Assembly: GCF_001484605.1 (NCBI RefSeq)
Contig: NZ_CP013747.1
Coordinates: 2,108,001-2,172,000, forward strand
Length of the DNA: 64,000 nucleotides
Direction: 5' to 3'
Source: Pseudarthrobacter sulfonivorans
GTDB taxonomy: Bacteria > Actinomycetota > Actinomycetes > Actinomycetales > Micrococcaceae
Shown here: piece after piece, positions 54,702 to 63,123 of the stretch
Position numbering within the stretch: the stretch's first letter is position 1
Layout: every line of letters begins with the position of its first letter
Notes under the pieces: model-generated
Database searches by the model: none
What the model saw: only the letters and a program-made list of their open reading frames with translations
Told to the model about the DNA's origin: nothing
Made by a program: the position numbers and the translations under genes

Positions 54702-56207
54702 ATGGGACTTCATCCCCCCTCGAAGCCGCTGATTCAGATTGAACAACTATCCAAGCGGTTCGGAGTAAACGCGGCTTTAAAGGAGGTCAACCTCACGCTG
54801 GAAGCCGGCAGCATCCACGCGCTGCTCGGCCAAAACGGCGCCGGCAAGTCCACACTGATCAAAATCCTCTCCGGGTTGTACTCGCCCACCAGCGGCGAAA
54901 TCACAGTCGCGGGGCATGCACTCGGCACCCCCGAAGCAACGGCGAGCATGGCTTTCATCCACCAGGACCTTGGCCTGGTGGATTCCATGACCATCGCGGA
55001 GAACATTGCGTTGAGCACCGGCTTTGGCCGCGCCGGCGGATTCATCTCCTGGCGCCAGGTCCGGGATGACGCCGCCCAGGCGCTTCAGACCGTGGCCTCC
55101 CACCTCGAACCCGACCGGTACGTCTCGGAATTGACCCGCGCGGACAAGTCACTGGTGGCCATCGCCCGGGCACTGGCCTCAAACGCTTCGGTCATTGTGC
55201 TCGATGAGCCCACGGCGAGCCTTCCGGCAGCGGATTCCCGCAGGCTCTTTGACGTGCTGGAGAAACTTCGCAGCAACGGCCACGGGCTCCTCTACGTCAG
55301 CCACCGCCTGGACGAAGTCTTCGCCATCTCGGACACCGTCACCGTCTTGCGGGACGGCCGGCTGATCCATAGCGGCCCCATCGCCCAAAAATCCCCTCGG
55401 GAGCTTGTCGTGGACATCGTGGGCCACAAGCCCGTCAGCTACACCTCCGGAACCGGGGTGCAACCGGATGTCGAGCGCCTAGTAGTCCGTGAACTGGCCA
55501 CAACACAGACCCGGCCTGTGTCGTTTTCCGTTCACGCCGGAGAAGTCGTCGGCATGGTGGGCCTGACCGGAGCGGGCCACATGGAACTCGGGCGCTCCCT
55601 CGCCGGCGCATACAGGATCACCTCCGGAACCGTCCTGCTGGATTCAAAGGCGTACCAGCCCCGCACGCCGTCGGACGCGGTGGAGTCCGGCGTTGGATTC
55701 GTCACCAGCAATCGGATGGACGAAGGCTGCGCCCCCGAGCTGACACTCCGCGAGAACTTCCTGCCAAATCCCGGCATCCGCTCGAAGAACCCGTTCGCCT
55801 GGACCAGCCCCAAGGCCGAACGGAAGCTCGCCGGTGAACTCGTGGAGCGGTACGGCGTCAGGCCGGCGTTGACGGAAGTGGCGATTGCCACGCTGTCCGG
55901 CGGCAATCAGCAGAAAATCATGATCGGCCGGTGGCTCAGTACTCGGAGGAAGCTCATCATCCTCGAAGAACCCACCGCTGGCGTGGACGTCGGCGCCAAA
56001 GCAGACATCTACACACTGCTGGAAGAGTCGCTCGCGGCCGGGCTCGCCGTCCTGATGATCTCAACCGACTTCGAGGAAGTCGCCAACGTCTGCCACCGTG
56101 CACTCGTTTTTGTCCAGGGAACCGTCACCGCGGAGCTATCCGGCGCTGACCTGACCATTTCAAACCTCACTGCGGCGGCCTCCGGTGCTGCTCTCACTTC
56201 GGAGTAA
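54702..56207 (+). CDS. Sugar ABC transporter ATP-binding protein (RbsA-like, two nucleotide-binding domains)
   Basis: Drives uptake of a sugar or sugar acid. First domain has Walker A GQNGAGKST and Walker B VIVLDEPTA, but its signature is SELTRADKS instead of LSxGQ. Second domain has a proper LSGGNQQ signature and LIILEEPTAGVD but a degenerate Walker A, as usual for RbsA types. 501 residues; ATG 54702 behind AAGGAG. First gene of the long plus-strand operon. Confidence 0.92.
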   Translation: MGLHPPSKPLIQIEQLSKRFGVNAALKEVNLTLEAGSIHALLGQNGAGKSTLIKILSGLYSPTSGEITVAGHALGTPEATASMAFIHQDLGLVDSMTIAENIALSTGFGRAGGFISWRQVRDDAAQALQTVASHLEPDRYVSELTRADKSLVAIARALASNASVIVLDEPTASLPAADSRRLFDVLEKLRSNGHGLLYVSHRLDEVFAISDTVTVLRDGRLIHSGPIAQKSPRELVVDIVGHKPVSYTSGTGVQPDVERLVVRELATTQTRPVSFSVHAGEVVGMVGLTGAGHMELGRSLAGAYRITSGTVLLDSKAYQPRTPSDAVESGVGFVTSNRMDEGCAPELTLRENFLPNPGIRSKNPFAWTSPKAERKLAGELVERYGVRPALTEVAIATLSGGNQQKIMIGRWLSTRRKLIILEEPTAGVDVGAKADIYTLLEESLAAGLAVLMISTDFEEVANVCHRALVFVQGTVTAELSGADLTISNLTAAASGAALTSE

Positions 56208-56214
56208 TCCTCAC

Positions 56215-57321
56215 ATGACCCAGCTAAACACCAATCGCCAGCGCGGCGGCGCAGCCCACCTCCTCGGACCCTACGGACTCGTCCTCATCCTGGTGGTGCT
56301 GTTCGCGGTATTTGCACTGATCCTGCCGCAGACCTTCCTCTCCGGCCGGAACTTCAACGCCATCCTCAGCAACCAGGCAATTCCGGCACTGCTGGCGCTG
56401 GGGGCCATGATCCCCATCGCCACCGGAAAGTTCGACCTCTCCATCGGGTATGGCCTCGGGCTCTCCCACGTCATCGTCCTAAAGCTCATTGTGGACGGCA
56501 ACATGCCCTGGGGCATCGCCGCCCTGGTGGCCATCGCCGTGATGGCGCTGGTGGGCGTCATCAACGGCCTCCTGGTCGAATTCGGGCAGATCGATTCCTT
56601 TGTTGCCACCCTGGGCACGGGAACTGTCCTGTATGCCATCACTGGAGCCATCACCAACGGCGCCCGTGTGGTGCCGGGTGACGGAGGCCTGCCTGTCTCC
56701 TTCAAGGACCTCTACGATTCCAAAATCGCCGGAGTCCCCATCGTTGCGGTGTACCTGCTGATCGTCGCCGTGATCCTGTGGATCCTGTTTGAACGGCTGC
56801 CGCTTGGACGCTACTTCTACGTGCTGGGTTCCAACCCCCGCGCCGCCGCGCTGATGGGGATTCCCACCAAGCGCTACTCCATCTACGCCTTCGCATTCTC
56901 CGCAGTGGTCACCGGTGTGGCCGGGGTGCTCCTCGCCTCGCAGCAGCAGATCGGAAACCCCAGCGTCGGCATGGACTATCTGTTGCCGGCCTTCGTCGGT
57001 GCGCTGCTGGGAGCCACGGCCATCAAGCCCGGACGCGCCAACGTGATTGGCACCCTGGTTGCGGTCATCACCTTGGCCATCGGCCTGGCCGGCATCTCCC
57101 AGTTGGGCGCCCAGTTCTGGGTCACTCCGCTCTTCAACGGTGTCACCCTGCTGATCGCCGTCGGCCTGGCCGGGTACTCCGCCCGGCGCAAGCTTCGGGC
57201 CGGCGCAGTGGCAGCCCCGCCGCCCACCTTGCCCACAGCGGACGACGCCGGCCCCTCGGCTCCCGCCGGACCTGCCACTACTGCAGCGCTTCCGCCGGCC
57301 CCGGCCACCACTGCCCACTAG
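56215..57321 (+). CDS. Sugar ABC transporter permease (RbsC-like)
   Basis: 8-10 membrane helices; GAMIPIATGKFDLSIGYGLG and GALLGATAIKPGRANVIGTL match the RbsC branch. 368 residues with a ~40-residue Pro/Ala-rich C-terminal tail. Start ATG 56215, seven bases after the ATPase stop region. Confidence 0.92.
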   Translation: MTQLNTNRQRGGAAHLLGPYGLVLILVVLFAVFALILPQTFLSGRNFNAILSNQAIPALLALGAMIPIATGKFDLSIGYGLGLSHVIVLKLIVDGNMPWGIAALVAIAVMALVGVINGLLVEFGQIDSFVATLGTGTVLYAITGAITNGARVVPGDGGLPVSFKDLYDSKIAGVPIVAVYLLIVAVILWILFERLPLGRYFYVLGSNPRAAALMGIPTKRYSIYAFAFSAVVTGVAGVLLASQQQIGNPSVGMDYLLPAFVGALLGATAIKPGRANVIGTLVAVITLAIGLAGISQLGAQFWVTPLFNGVTLLIAVGLAGYSARRKLRAGAVAAPPPTLPTADDAGPSAPAGPATTAALPPAPATTAH

Positions 57322-57403
57322 GCGCCACGGCTCCAACGCACCACCACCAGTAACACCCCCAACGCACCAACAGGCACTTTCCCCATGACTGAAAGGCTTC
57401 ACC

Positions 57404-58549
57404 ATGAACCACTCTGCCCCCCGACTGCTGCTCGCGGCCGGCGCCATTATGGCCCTTGGGCTCACGGCCTGTACCAGCGGATCCTCCGAGTCGGCCGCCG
57501 CCGGCGCAACGGCTGCCGGGGACAGCGGCTGTGCCGACGTCGTGGCCACCGCTCAGAAGGATGTTGACGCGGCGTCCAAATCGGATACCCTCTGGAACGG
57601 ACCCACCACCGGGCCCAAGGCTGCCGCGGGAAAGACCCTGGTCTACGTCGCCCAGTCCATGACCAACCCCGGCGTCGCCGGTGTGGCGAAGGGACTGCAG
57701 GAAGCGGCAGCGGCCATCGGCTGGAATGTTAAGGTCATCGACGGACTCGGGACTCCCGCGGGCATCCAGAGCGCCTTCAGCCAGGCCCTGACCACCAAAC
57801 CGGACGGCATCGTCATCGGCGGATTCGATCCGAAGACCACGGCAGCCCAGGTTGCCGAGGCGAACGCGGCGAACATCCCGCTGGCCGCCTGGCAGGCACT
57901 CTCCACACCCGGACCCAGCACCGACCCGCTGCTGTTCACGAACATCACCACGAAGGTTGAGGACGTCGCAAAAATCAGCGCCGACTACGTCATCGCCAAA
58001 TCGAACGGCAATGCCGGCGTCGTGATCTTCACTGACTCCTCCATCCCGTTCGCCGAGGGCAAATCGCAGATGATCAAGAAGGAACTGGAAACCTGCTCGG
58101 GCATCAAGGTCCTGGAGTACGACAACGTTCCGCTTTCCGACGTCAGCGCCAGGATGCCACAGGAAGTGTCCTCGCTGCTGAGCAAGCACAACGAAGCTTG
58201 GACCTATTCAGTGGCCATCAACGACGTCTACTACGAAAACGCTGCGGCCGCCTTGCGGGCAGGCGGCGTAAAGGCCGGCGGCGGACCGTTCAACGTGGGG
58301 GCCGGCGACGGTGACTCCTCAGCGCTGCAGCGTATCAAGGCCGACGAATACCAGGCCGCGACGGTTCCGTCGCCCCTGAAGTCCGAGGGATGGCAGATCG
58401 TGGATGAGCTCAACCGCGCCTTCAACAACGAGCCCGCCAGCGGCTACGTCCCGCAGATCCACGTCTCCACGAAGGAAAACACCACTGCCACGGATGCCTG
58501 GGATCCAGTGGGTTACCAGGACGCGTACCGCACCATCTGGGGCAAGTAG
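57404..58549 (+). CDS. Sugar ABC transporter substrate-binding lipoprotein (RbsB-like)
   Basis: Signal peptide with lipobox LGLTACTSG (Cys ~23), then a periplasmic-binding fold (TLVYVAQSMTNPGVAGVAKGLQ-like start; VGYQDAYRTIWGK end). 381 residues. Third component of the ABC set. The gene order ATPase-permease-binding protein followed by dehydrogenases suggests a sugar acid such as idonate or gluconate as ligand; this is inference. Confidence 0.9.
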   Translation: MNHSAPRLLLAAGAIMALGLTACTSGSSESAAAGATAAGDSGCADVVATAQKDVDAASKSDTLWNGPTTGPKAAAGKTLVYVAQSMTNPGVAGVAKGLQEAAAAIGWNVKVIDGLGTPAGIQSAFSQALTTKPDGIVIGGFDPKTTAAQVAEANAANIPLAAWQALSTPGPSTDPLLFTNITTKVEDVAKISADYVIAKSNGNAGVVIFTDSSIPFAEGKSQMIKKELETCSGIKVLEYDNVPLSDVSARMPQEVSSLLSKHNEAWTYSVAINDVYYENAAAALRAGGVKAGGGPFNVGAGDGDSSALQRIKADEYQAATVPSPLKSEGWQIVDELNRAFNNEPASGYVPQIHVSTKENTTATDAWDPVGYQDAYRTIWGK

Positions 58550-58620
58550 TCCGGGGCAGTCCGGCACTCAACTTTTGCTTAAGTAAACACGGGCCTCGGC
58601 CCGGGAACCAAGGTTGGAAA

Positions 58621-59628
58621 TTGAACAACGATATCAACCCGCAGGCCACCGGCCCGGCGAACAGCACGATCACTCCGTTGAGTGCAGGCTTCGTCGGGCT
58701 GGGGCTGATGGGTGCCCCTATGGCCGCTAATCTGCTCAAGGCCGGGTGGTCGGTCACCGCCTGGAACCGCTCCACCGCCGCCGTCGATGACTTCGTGGGG
58801 CTGGGTGGTTCCCGTGCCAGGAACGTCGCGGCCCTGCGGGACGAGCCAGTGATCATCTTTATGCTCCCTGACCTTTCCTTCATCGAGGACGCCGCCTCCG
58901 GCCTCCTCGACGACTGGCGGTTGGCGCCGCCCCCGCCGGGAACGCTGGTGGTGGTCATGAGCAGCGTTTCGCCCGTGGGGGTCAAGGCCTTCGGCCTTGC
59001 CGTTGCCGACGCCAGCGGCGGGAACGCCATCGTGTTGGATGCTCCCGTCAGCGGAGGCACGGAAGGTGCCCAACGCGGAACCCTGGCCATAATGGCTGGC
59101 GGTCCGAGTGAGCATTTCGAGCGACTCCGGCCGGTCCTCGAAGCGATGGGCACCACGGTCAGGCGCCTGGGCGAACTTGGTTCCGGGTCACTTGCCAAGG
59201 CCTGCAACCAGCTGATCGTGGGAACCACGACGGCGGCGCTCGCCGAAGCTGCCGAACTCGCCGAGCGTTCGGGCATGGACGTTGAATCGCTCTTCGAGGT
59301 GCTTTCCGGAGGCCTTGCGGCCAGCAAGGTGCTGGACTTCGTCGGACCCCGCCTGGCCGCGAAGGACTATGCGCCCACCGGGCCGGCGAAGTTCATGCAC
59401 AAGGATCTATCCTTCGTGATGGCGAGCGCCGCCGCCGCGGGGGCCACCGTGCCGATGGCGACGGCCGCCGTCGAACTTTACGGGGAACTCAAGGACCAGG
59501 GCCTGGGTGACCAGGACCTGGCCGTTGTGCGGCAAACCATTGCCAACCTCAGCGCAGCCGCCGCAACGACCATCGCAGCAGCAGCTGATGCCACTGCCCG
59601 CACTACCGTCCAGGAGACAGCGCTATGA
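58621..59628 (+). CDS. 3-Hydroxyisobutyrate dehydrogenase-like NAD(P) oxidoreductase
   Basis: Beta-hydroxyacid dehydrogenase family: GFVGLGLMGAPMAANLL nucleotide site, substrate loop DAPVSGGTEGAQRGTL, and catalytic Lys in GSLAKACNQL. 335 residues; TTG start at 58621. Overlaps the SDR gene as ATGA. Could reduce tartronate semialdehyde or oxidise a related aldonic acid. Confidence 0.88.
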   Translation: MNNDINPQATGPANSTITPLSAGFVGLGLMGAPMAANLLKAGWSVTAWNRSTAAVDDFVGLGGSRARNVAALRDEPVIIFMLPDLSFIEDAASGLLDDWRLAPPPPGTLVVVMSSVSPVGVKAFGLAVADASGGNAIVLDAPVSGGTEGAQRGTLAIMAGGPSEHFERLRPVLEAMGTTVRRLGELGSGSLAKACNQLIVGTTTAALAEAAELAERSGMDVESLFEVLSGGLAASKVLDFVGPRLAAKDYAPTGPAKFMHKDLSFVMASAAAAGATVPMATAAVELYGELKDQGLGDQDLAVVRQTIANLSAAAATTIAAAADATARTTVQETAL

Positions 59629-60395
59629 GTCCACTTTTTGACCTGACCGGGCGGTTTGCCCTGGTGACGGGATCGAGCCGGGGGATCGGCAACGCGCTGG
59701 CCCGTGCACTGGCCGACGCCGGCGCGACGGTGGTGCTGAACGGCATCAATGCCGAAAGGCTTAAGGACGCCGCGGCCGCGATGGCCGCGGATTTTGCGCC
59801 GGGCCAGGTGCACAGCTGCGCCTTCGATGTCACCAGCGACGCGGAGGCCGCCCGCGGTGTGGCGTGGGTGGAAGAGAACGTGGGTCCGCTGGAGATCCTG
59901 GTGAACAACGCCGGGATCCAGCACCGGGTGCCGATGCTGGAGCTGGACGTGGCGGATTGGGAGCGGGTGATCTCCACGGACCTGACGAGCGCGTTTTTGG
60001 TGGGCCGCGAGGCTGCCCGGCACATGATTCCCCGGGGCCACGGCAAGATCATCAACATCTGCTCGGTCCAGACCGATCTGGCCCGTCCCACCATCGCACC
60101 GTACATCGCGGCCAAGGGCGGGCTGCGGAACCTGACACGGGCCATGACGGCCGAGTGGGCGGCCTCGGGCCTGCAGATCAACGGGATCGCACCGGGGTAC
60201 ATCCACACCGAGATGACGCAGAACCTCGTGGACGATGAGCAGTTCAACTCCTGGATCCTGGGCCGGACCCCGGCGAACCGGTGGGGGACGGTGCAGGACT
60301 TGGCCGGCCCGGCGGTGTGGCTTGCATCCAGCGGCTCGGACTTCGTGAACGGCCAGACCATCTTCATCGACGGCGGAATGACGGTGGTGGTCTGA
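59625..60395 (+). CDS. SDR dehydrogenase, gluconate 5-dehydrogenase-like
   Basis: Classical short-chain dehydrogenase of 256 residues: TGSSRGIGNA, NNAGIQ, catalytic Ser in NICSVQ and YIAAK for Tyr/Lys, and a normal C-terminus IDGGMTVVV. In idonate pathways this enzyme (IdnO) reduces 5-ketogluconate to gluconate; adjacency to IdnD-like and gluconokinase genes supports that role. Confidence 0.9.
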   Translation: MSPLFDLTGRFALVTGSSRGIGNALARALADAGATVVLNGINAERLKDAAAAMAADFAPGQVHSCAFDVTSDAEAARGVAWVEENVGPLEILVNNAGIQHRVPMLELDVADWERVISTDLTSAFLVGREAARHMIPRGHGKIINICSVQTDLARPTIAPYIAAKGGLRNLTRAMTAEWAASGLQINGIAPGYIHTEMTQNLVDDEQFNSWILGRTPANRWGTVQDLAGPAVWLASSGSDFVNGQTIFIDGGMTVVV

Positions 60396-61543
60396 TGACA
60401 ACTTCACCAGTGACGGCGTCAACAGTGACCAGGAAAGCACCGCTGCCTGAATCAGGTCCCGCCGTAGTGGCCCACGCAGCCGGTGACCTTCGCGTTGAGG
60501 ACATCCCTTTGACTCCACCACCCGCGGACCAGGCTGTGGTTGAAATAGCTTACGGCGGCATTTGCGGCTCCGATCTGCACTACTGGCTGCACGGTGCGGC
60601 CGGGGAGTCGGTGCTGAAAGCGCCCATGGTACTCGGACACGAAATCGTGGGGGTGGTGGTCCGCGCTGCGGCAGACGGAACAGGTCCGGCAGAGGGCTGC
60701 GCCGTTGCCGTGCATCCGGCGACGCCGGGGCCGGGGCCGGGAGCAGGCCCTGGCATCGTCAAATATCCCGAGGACCGGCCCAACCTGTCACCGGGCTGCA
60801 CCTACCTCGGCAGCGCCGCCCGGTTCCCGCACACAAACGGGGCCTTCAGCCGGTACTCCAACCTGCCAACCCGGATGCTGCGGGTCCTGCCGGACGGCCT
60901 GGATCTGAAGACCGCGGCGCTGATCGAGCCCGCCAGCGTGGCCTGGCACGCGGTGGCAAGAGCCGGGGACGTGGCCGGCAAGACGGCACTCGTGATCGGC
61001 AGCGGCCCCATCGGCGCGCTCGTTGTCGCCGTCCTGAAACGGGCCGGCGCCGCCCGGATCACCGCCGTCGACATGCACGCCAAGCCCTTGGAGATCGCTG
61101 CTGCTGTCGGGGCGGACGAGGTCCTGCAGGCCGGCGACGCGGAGGCAATTGTGGCGGTGCAGGCGGATGTCGTTATTGAGTCTTCCGGCAGCCACCACGG
61201 CCTGGCTTCGGCCATCAAGGGTGCGGTGCGCGGCGGGAAGGTTGTGATGGTTGGCCTCCTGCCGTCAGGGCCGCAGCCGGTCCTGATTTCGCTGGCGATT
61301 ACGCGGGAGCTGGAACTGCTTGGCTCGTTCCGATTCAATGATGAGATCGACGACGTCATCACGGCGCTGGCGGACGGCTCTCTTTTTGTGGACCCCGTCA
61401 TTACCCACGTCTTCCCCTTGGAACGCGGGCTTGAGGCGTTCGAAACGGCCAAGAACTCGGCCGAATCCGGCAAGGTGCTGCTCAGCTTCGCTCCGGCTGC
61501 TTCGGGAACGGCGCCGTCCACTGCGGGCGGGAGCACAACGTGA
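60395..61543 (+). CDS. idnD: L-idonate 5-dehydrogenase-like, structural-zinc cysteines replaced
   Basis: Medium-chain alcohol dehydrogenase of 382 residues. Catalytic zinc site GGICGSDLHYW and LGHEIVG is intact, and VIGSGPIGALV is the Rossmann motif; LSPGCTYLGSAARFPHTNGAFSRY matches E. coli IdnD around its FFGSAMYFPH segment. The usual structural-zinc loop CGxCxxC is absent: a Pro/Gly-rich PATPGPGPGAGPG stretch takes its place, leaving one Cys. ATG 60395 overlaps the SDR stop by one base. Converts L-idonate to 5-ketogluconate by family analogy. Confidence 0.85.
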   Translation: MTTSPVTASTVTRKAPLPESGPAVVAHAAGDLRVEDIPLTPPPADQAVVEIAYGGICGSDLHYWLHGAAGESVLKAPMVLGHEIVGVVVRAAADGTGPAEGCAVAVHPATPGPGPGAGPGIVKYPEDRPNLSPGCTYLGSAARFPHTNGAFSRYSNLPTRMLRVLPDGLDLKTAALIEPASVAWHAVARAGDVAGKTALVIGSGPIGALVVAVLKRAGAARITAVDMHAKPLEIAAAVGADEVLQAGDAEAIVAVQADVVIESSGSHHGLASAIKGAVRGGKVVMVGLLPSGPQPVLISLAITRELELLGSFRFNDEIDDVITALADGSLFVDPVITHVFPLERGLEAFETAKNSAESGKVLLSFAPAASGTAPSTAGGSTT

Positions 61544-62070
61544 GCATTACACTCCGCCCCATGGTGGTCATGGGGGTCTCGGGAAGCGGCAAGAGCGTCC
61601 TGGGCGCAGCCCTGGGGCAAAGCCTTGGCATTCCTTTTATCGATGCCGATGACCTTCATCCGGCGTCAAACAAGGCCCTTATGGCAGCGGGCACGCCGCT
61701 CACCGATGAGAACAGGATTCCCTGGCTCAACGTGGTGGCCGGGACCATTGCCAAAGGAGTCAGCGAGGGCCATCCGAGTGTTGTTGCCTGCTCCGCCCTT
61801 AAACGTGCCTACCGCGACCTCCTGCGCAGCCACGTGCCTGACCTGCTGCTGATCTACATTGACGGCGCAGCCGAGATTATTGCGCAACGACTTGAAACCC
61901 GCGAGCACGAATTCATGCCCGCCACGCTGCTGGCTTCGCAGCTCGCCACGCTGGAAACGCCGATAGCGGACGAAGCGCATATCCGGGTTCCGGCCGAGCT
62001 TACGGTGGAGGAGGCCGTGGACCTTGTCCGAAGCACGCTTAGGCTGTCCGCGCCCGCTCGGCAGCGCTGA
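61540..62070 (+). CDS. gntK: Gluconokinase
   Basis: Phosphorylates gluconate to 6-phosphogluconate, feeding the pentose-phosphate or Entner-Doudoroff routes. Walker A VMGVSGSGKS, then DADDLHP and SALKRAYRDLLR as in GntK. 176 residues; GTG start overlaps idnD as GTGA. Confidence 0.93.
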   Translation: MSITLRPMVVMGVSGSGKSVLGAALGQSLGIPFIDADDLHPASNKALMAAGTPLTDENRIPWLNVVAGTIAKGVSEGHPSVVACSALKRAYRDLLRSHVPDLLLIYIDGAAEIIAQRLETREHEFMPATLLASQLATLETPIADEAHIRVPAELTVEEAVDLVRSTLRLSAPARQR

Positions 62071-62091
62071 CCACAGCAGGCTGACAAGGCA

Positions 62092-63123
62092 GTGGGCCGG
62101 GCAGAGGAGGACCTGCACGACGAACTTCTGGGGCGGGTAGCCCGCAGCTACTTCGTTCACGGCATGCTGCAGAACGAGATCGCCGCAACTGAACACCTAT
62201 CGCGCCCCAGTGTGTCGCGCCTCCTGGCGGAGGCGCGCGCACGGGGCGTTGTCCAGTTCAGGATCGGCCCCCCGGTGGACCGCGTCCGGGAACTGGAAAC
62301 GGAACTACGACGGCGGACAGGCCTGCGCCGCTGCGTGGTAGCCACGAACAAGCCCCGCGCCCTGTATGGAACGTCGAGCAGGCTGGGGTACGTGGCGGCA
62401 CGCTACCTGGAGTCGCAGCTCGCCGCGACCCGGCTTTTTGGCGTTGCGTCGAGCCGGTCGTTGTCCTCAGTGGTGGACTCTCTGGCTGCTGCCCACCGTC
62501 CCGGCCTGACAGTGGTTGACCTTCTGGGGTGCCCGGCGGGCAGCACTCCCGGCGGCACCGGGAAAGCCGGGGAATGCGGCCGGTTCTTGGATGGCAGCGG
62601 ACCCAACACGGCCCAGCTCATTTCCATCCGCTTGGGCGCGGCCTTCCGTGCGCTCCCCGCACCCTTCGTGTACAGGTCCGGGAGAGCCCTCGACGCTGCC
62701 CTTGATTCGGAACTGGTCCGGGGATCGCTAGAGCTCGGACAGCGCTGCGAGGTTGCCCTGGTTGGCATCGGATCAATGCAGCGTTTCGATGGCACGGGCG
62801 TCTACAGTCCCATTCCTGCCCAGGAACTCGCCCGGCTCGAGCTGCAGGGTGCTGTGGGCCATCTATGCGGCCACTTTCTCCGGACGGACGGTTCGCGGGT
62901 TGAAGCCGGAGTCGCGCCGTTTGTGCTGGGAATAGGTGCCGACGACCTACAGCACATCCCGCAACGGATCGCCGTAGCCGCCGGCCCCCACAAGGTGGTG
63001 CCGATAGCCGCAGCCATCAGCGGTGGCATGATCTCGGAACTGGTCACTGACCACACCACCGCCGCCGCCCTGCTATCCCTGCTTAGGGCGGATAGGACGT
63101 CAGGACACCGCGAGCCACAGTAG
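62092..63123 (+). CDS. SorC-family sugar-binding transcriptional regulator
   Basis: N-terminal helix-turn-helix (YFVHGMLQNEIAATEHLSRPSVSRLLAEAR) and a SorC/DeoR-type sugar-phosphate domain. 343 residues, GTG start 21 bp after gntK. Probable regulator of the idonate/gluconate operon and of the convergent gntP. Its 3' end overlaps gntP by 24 bases. Confidence 0.9.
   Translation: MGRAEEDLHDELLGRVARSYFVHGMLQNEIAATEHLSRPSVSRLLAEARARGVVQFRIGPPVDRVRELETELRRRTGLRRCVVATNKPRALYGTSSRLGYVAARYLESQLAATRLFGVASSRSLSSVVDSLAAAHRPGLTVVDLLGCPAGSTPGGTGKAGECGRFLDGSGPNTAQLISIRLGAAFRALPAPFVYRSGRALDAALDSELVRGSLELGQRCEVALVGIGSMQRFDGTGVYSPIPAQELARLELQGAVGHLCGHFLRTDGSRVEAGVAPFVLGIGADDLQHIPQRIAVAAGPHKVVPIAAAISGGMISELVTDHTTAAALLSLLRADRTSGHREPQ

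Noticed and set aside
63100..63123. Regulatory antisense overlap between sorC and gntP ends
   Set aside because: A 24-base convergent overlap is common in compact genomes and no further signal supports regulation.
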